Of a stretch of 15,130 bases of DNA, positions 14,163 to 15,130 are shown in pieces. Every line of letters begins with the position of its first letter. Position 1 is the first letter of the stretch. Under the pieces are notes generated by a model. That model saw only the letters and a program-made list of their open reading frames with translations. It was not told where the DNA came from and ran no database searches. The stretch is from contig VEQJ01000007.1 in the NCBI GenBank assembly GCA_018883285.1, forward strand, positions 1 to 15,130. The letters run 5' to 3'. Origin of the DNA: Alphaproteobacteria bacterium (GTDB taxonomy: Bacteria > Pseudomonadota > Alphaproteobacteria > CAISOG01). The translations under genes and the position numbers were made by a program.

Positions 14163-14761
14163 GACGGGGATTCGGCAAGATATTGGCTAAGGGCGTTGGC
14201 AATCGCCTGAACGGTTAGATACATGGCGCCGTCCAGGCTGTCCACCGTTATCGCCGCCTCAGCGTAAATGGGATAGCGCACATCCATTAGCTTAGCCAGG
14301 ATTTCGGCGGGATCCCCCTGTTTCAACAGCGGGCGGTTGGCGTTGGCCTGTATCCGTTCCATCAATTGCGGCATGGTGGCGCGCAACCAGATGCTGATAC
14401 CCTTTTCCTGAATCAGGGCGCGGGTTTCAGGCTGCACAAAGGCACCGCCACCCACCGCCACCACCTTTGGCCGTTGATCCGCTAACAGCTGACCAATCAC
14501 CTTGCGCTCAAATTGTCGAAAGGTTTCCTCACCATAACGGCTGAAAATCTCCTCAATGCTGATGCCTGCCTGGCTGACCAGGGCAATATCGCTGTCAACA
14601 AAGGGCATCTTAAGCATTTTGGCCAGCTGGCGCCCGATGCTGGTTTTGCCAGCCCCCATCAGGCCGATGATCACCAGGGGGCGATTAGGCCTGGGCAGGG
14701 CGGATTTGCTACTTGGCTTGGCGCCGGCATGTATGGTGGCGGGGGGCATGGAGGTCATCAT
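14159..14761 (-). CDS. aroK: Shikimate kinase
   Basis: 200 residues with the full family set: P-loop GLMGAGKTS (33-41), DSD with Asp56 and Asp58, FRQFE with Arg82, VGGGAF (103-108), and a lid-side ANRPLL (141-146). It phosphorylates shikimate at the 3-hydroxyl with ATP. An N-terminal extension of ~28 residues before the first strand is low complexity. Met1, Met2 (14758) and Met5 (14749) are all possible starts and none has a clear ribosome site. The gene precedes and overlaps aroB, as in many alphaproteobacteria, and shares a short divergent region (14762-14838) with the small membrane protein gene. Confidence 0.95.
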   Translation of the reverse strand: MMTSMPPATIHAGAKPSSKSALPRPNRPLVIIGLMGAGKTSIGRQLAKMLKMPFVDSDIALVSQAGISIEEIFSRYGEETFRQFERKVIGQLLADQRPKVVAVGGGAFVQPETRALIQEKGISIWLRATMPQLMERIQANANRPLLKQGDPAEILAKLMDVRYPIYAEAAITVDSLDGAMYLTVQAIANALSQYLAESPS

Positions 14762-14838
14762 GGAAAATCGTTGTTTCTAATCGCCAGCTTAGGTAAAACT
14801 ATGGGTAATGTTAACACCAACCGTGCGAAAAGGTTACC

Positions 14839-15054
14839 ATGAAAACATATCTATGGCCTGTTGCTATTGTATTCATCCTATTGGGCTTGGTTGGTGCCCT
14901 GATTTATCTCAGCAAAATGCCACCACCCGTGGGGCAGGTTGAGGTGCCCGTGTCGATTAGCCCGCCGCCACCCTATCTGCAACCCAGCAATCAGGGGGCA
15001 GTCGCGCCACAACCCGCCCCGCCCAACAAAACGCCAGCCGCCGCAGGAGAATAG
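14839..15054 (+). CDS. Small single-pass membrane protein with proline-rich tail
   Basis: 71 residues. One hydrophobic helix spans ~5-24 (WPVAIVFILLGLVGALIYL) after MKTY, followed by a Pro-rich, poorly ordered tail (PPPP, PQPAPPNKTPAAAGE). There is no Cys for a lipoprotein anchor, so an uncleaved inner-membrane anchor with a periplasmic tail is likely. AAAAGG sits just before the ATG. It diverges from aroK and the next gene starts one base after its stop, suggesting an operon. I recognise no family. The tail could be a flexible tether in the periplasm. Confidence 0.65.
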   Translation: MKTYLWPVAIVFILLGLVGALIYLSKMPPPVGQVEVPVSISPPPPYLQPSNQGAVAPQPAPPNKTPAAAGE

Positions 15055-15055
15055 G

Positions 15056-15130
15056 ATGCGCACCATCGCCTGCCCCCGATTCTTTTTGAAAGCTCAGCAG
15101 GTGGGGCGACCATTGGCTGTTGCCTTAGCC
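15056..15130 (+). CDS. Start of a gene cut by the window end
   Basis: ATG 15056 follows AGGAGA (15045-15050) and lies one base after the preceding stop. The 25 visible codons (MRTIACPRFFLK..., then an Ala/Leu/Val-rich run ending LAVALA) stay open to the edge. The basic start and following hydrophobic residues could be the beginning of a signal peptide. Product unknown; the tight link suggests it works with the small membrane protein. Confidence 0.5.
   Translation, partial: MRTIACPRFFLKAQQVGRPLAVALA

Overview
The window reads as a piece of bacterial chromosome with moderate GC, densely coding, and most likely from an alphaproteobacterium. This is inferred, not shown. The hints are the aroK-aroB pair, a squalene/phytoene-synthase-like protein of the NDUFAF6 type, a PhzE-like fused anthranilate synthase, and a yidD-yidC run. 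DapL is not typical of proteobacteria, so the lineage may be an unusual one.

Layout. 1-1261 (+): the 3' part of a chorismate-binding/glutamine-amidotransferase fusion, followed two bases later by a small MNT-family nucleotidyltransferase. 1288-1557 (-): a tiny self-contained transcription unit for a 33-residue acidic peptide, with a near-consensus promoter, ribosome binding site and two hairpins. 1816-5231 (+): yidD, yidC and dapL in one tight run ending in a rho-independent terminator. 5232-5939: an AT-rich islet with a poly-C tract, an unrecognised 152-residue gene (-) carrying a tandem repeat, and a divergent 18-codon microORF (+). 5940-7623 (-): truA and a squalene/phytoene-synthase-like gene. 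7791-9566 (+): a CPA2 cation/proton antiporter with an RCK domain. 9680-9755: tRNA-Ala(CGC).

The most notable structure is at 9750-13056. A 44-base imperfect direct repeat (41/44) begins at the last six bases of the tRNA-Ala and recurs at the 3' end of aroB. Between the copies lie cydB, cydA and a GbsR/MarR-type regulator (-), plus a 3' coding fragment of an unknown gene. I read this as a compact bd-type oxidase island inserted at the tRNA-Ala/aroB junction. The left copy carries a remnant of the last codons of aroB. No integrase gene is present. The regulator's upstream region has a near-perfect 18-base palindrome and an FNR/ANR-like box, suggesting autoregulation and oxygen control.

13026-14761 (-): aroB and aroK (shikimate pathway) overlap by four bases. 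14839-15130 (+): a short proline-rich single-pass membrane protein, followed directly by the start of another gene that leaves the window.

Functional links: the window joins aromatic biosynthesis (aroK, aroB, a chorismate-using enzyme), membrane protein insertion (yidD/yidC), lysine/peptidoglycan precursor synthesis (dapL), and respiration or ion homeostasis (cydAB, antiporter, a possible complex I assembly factor).
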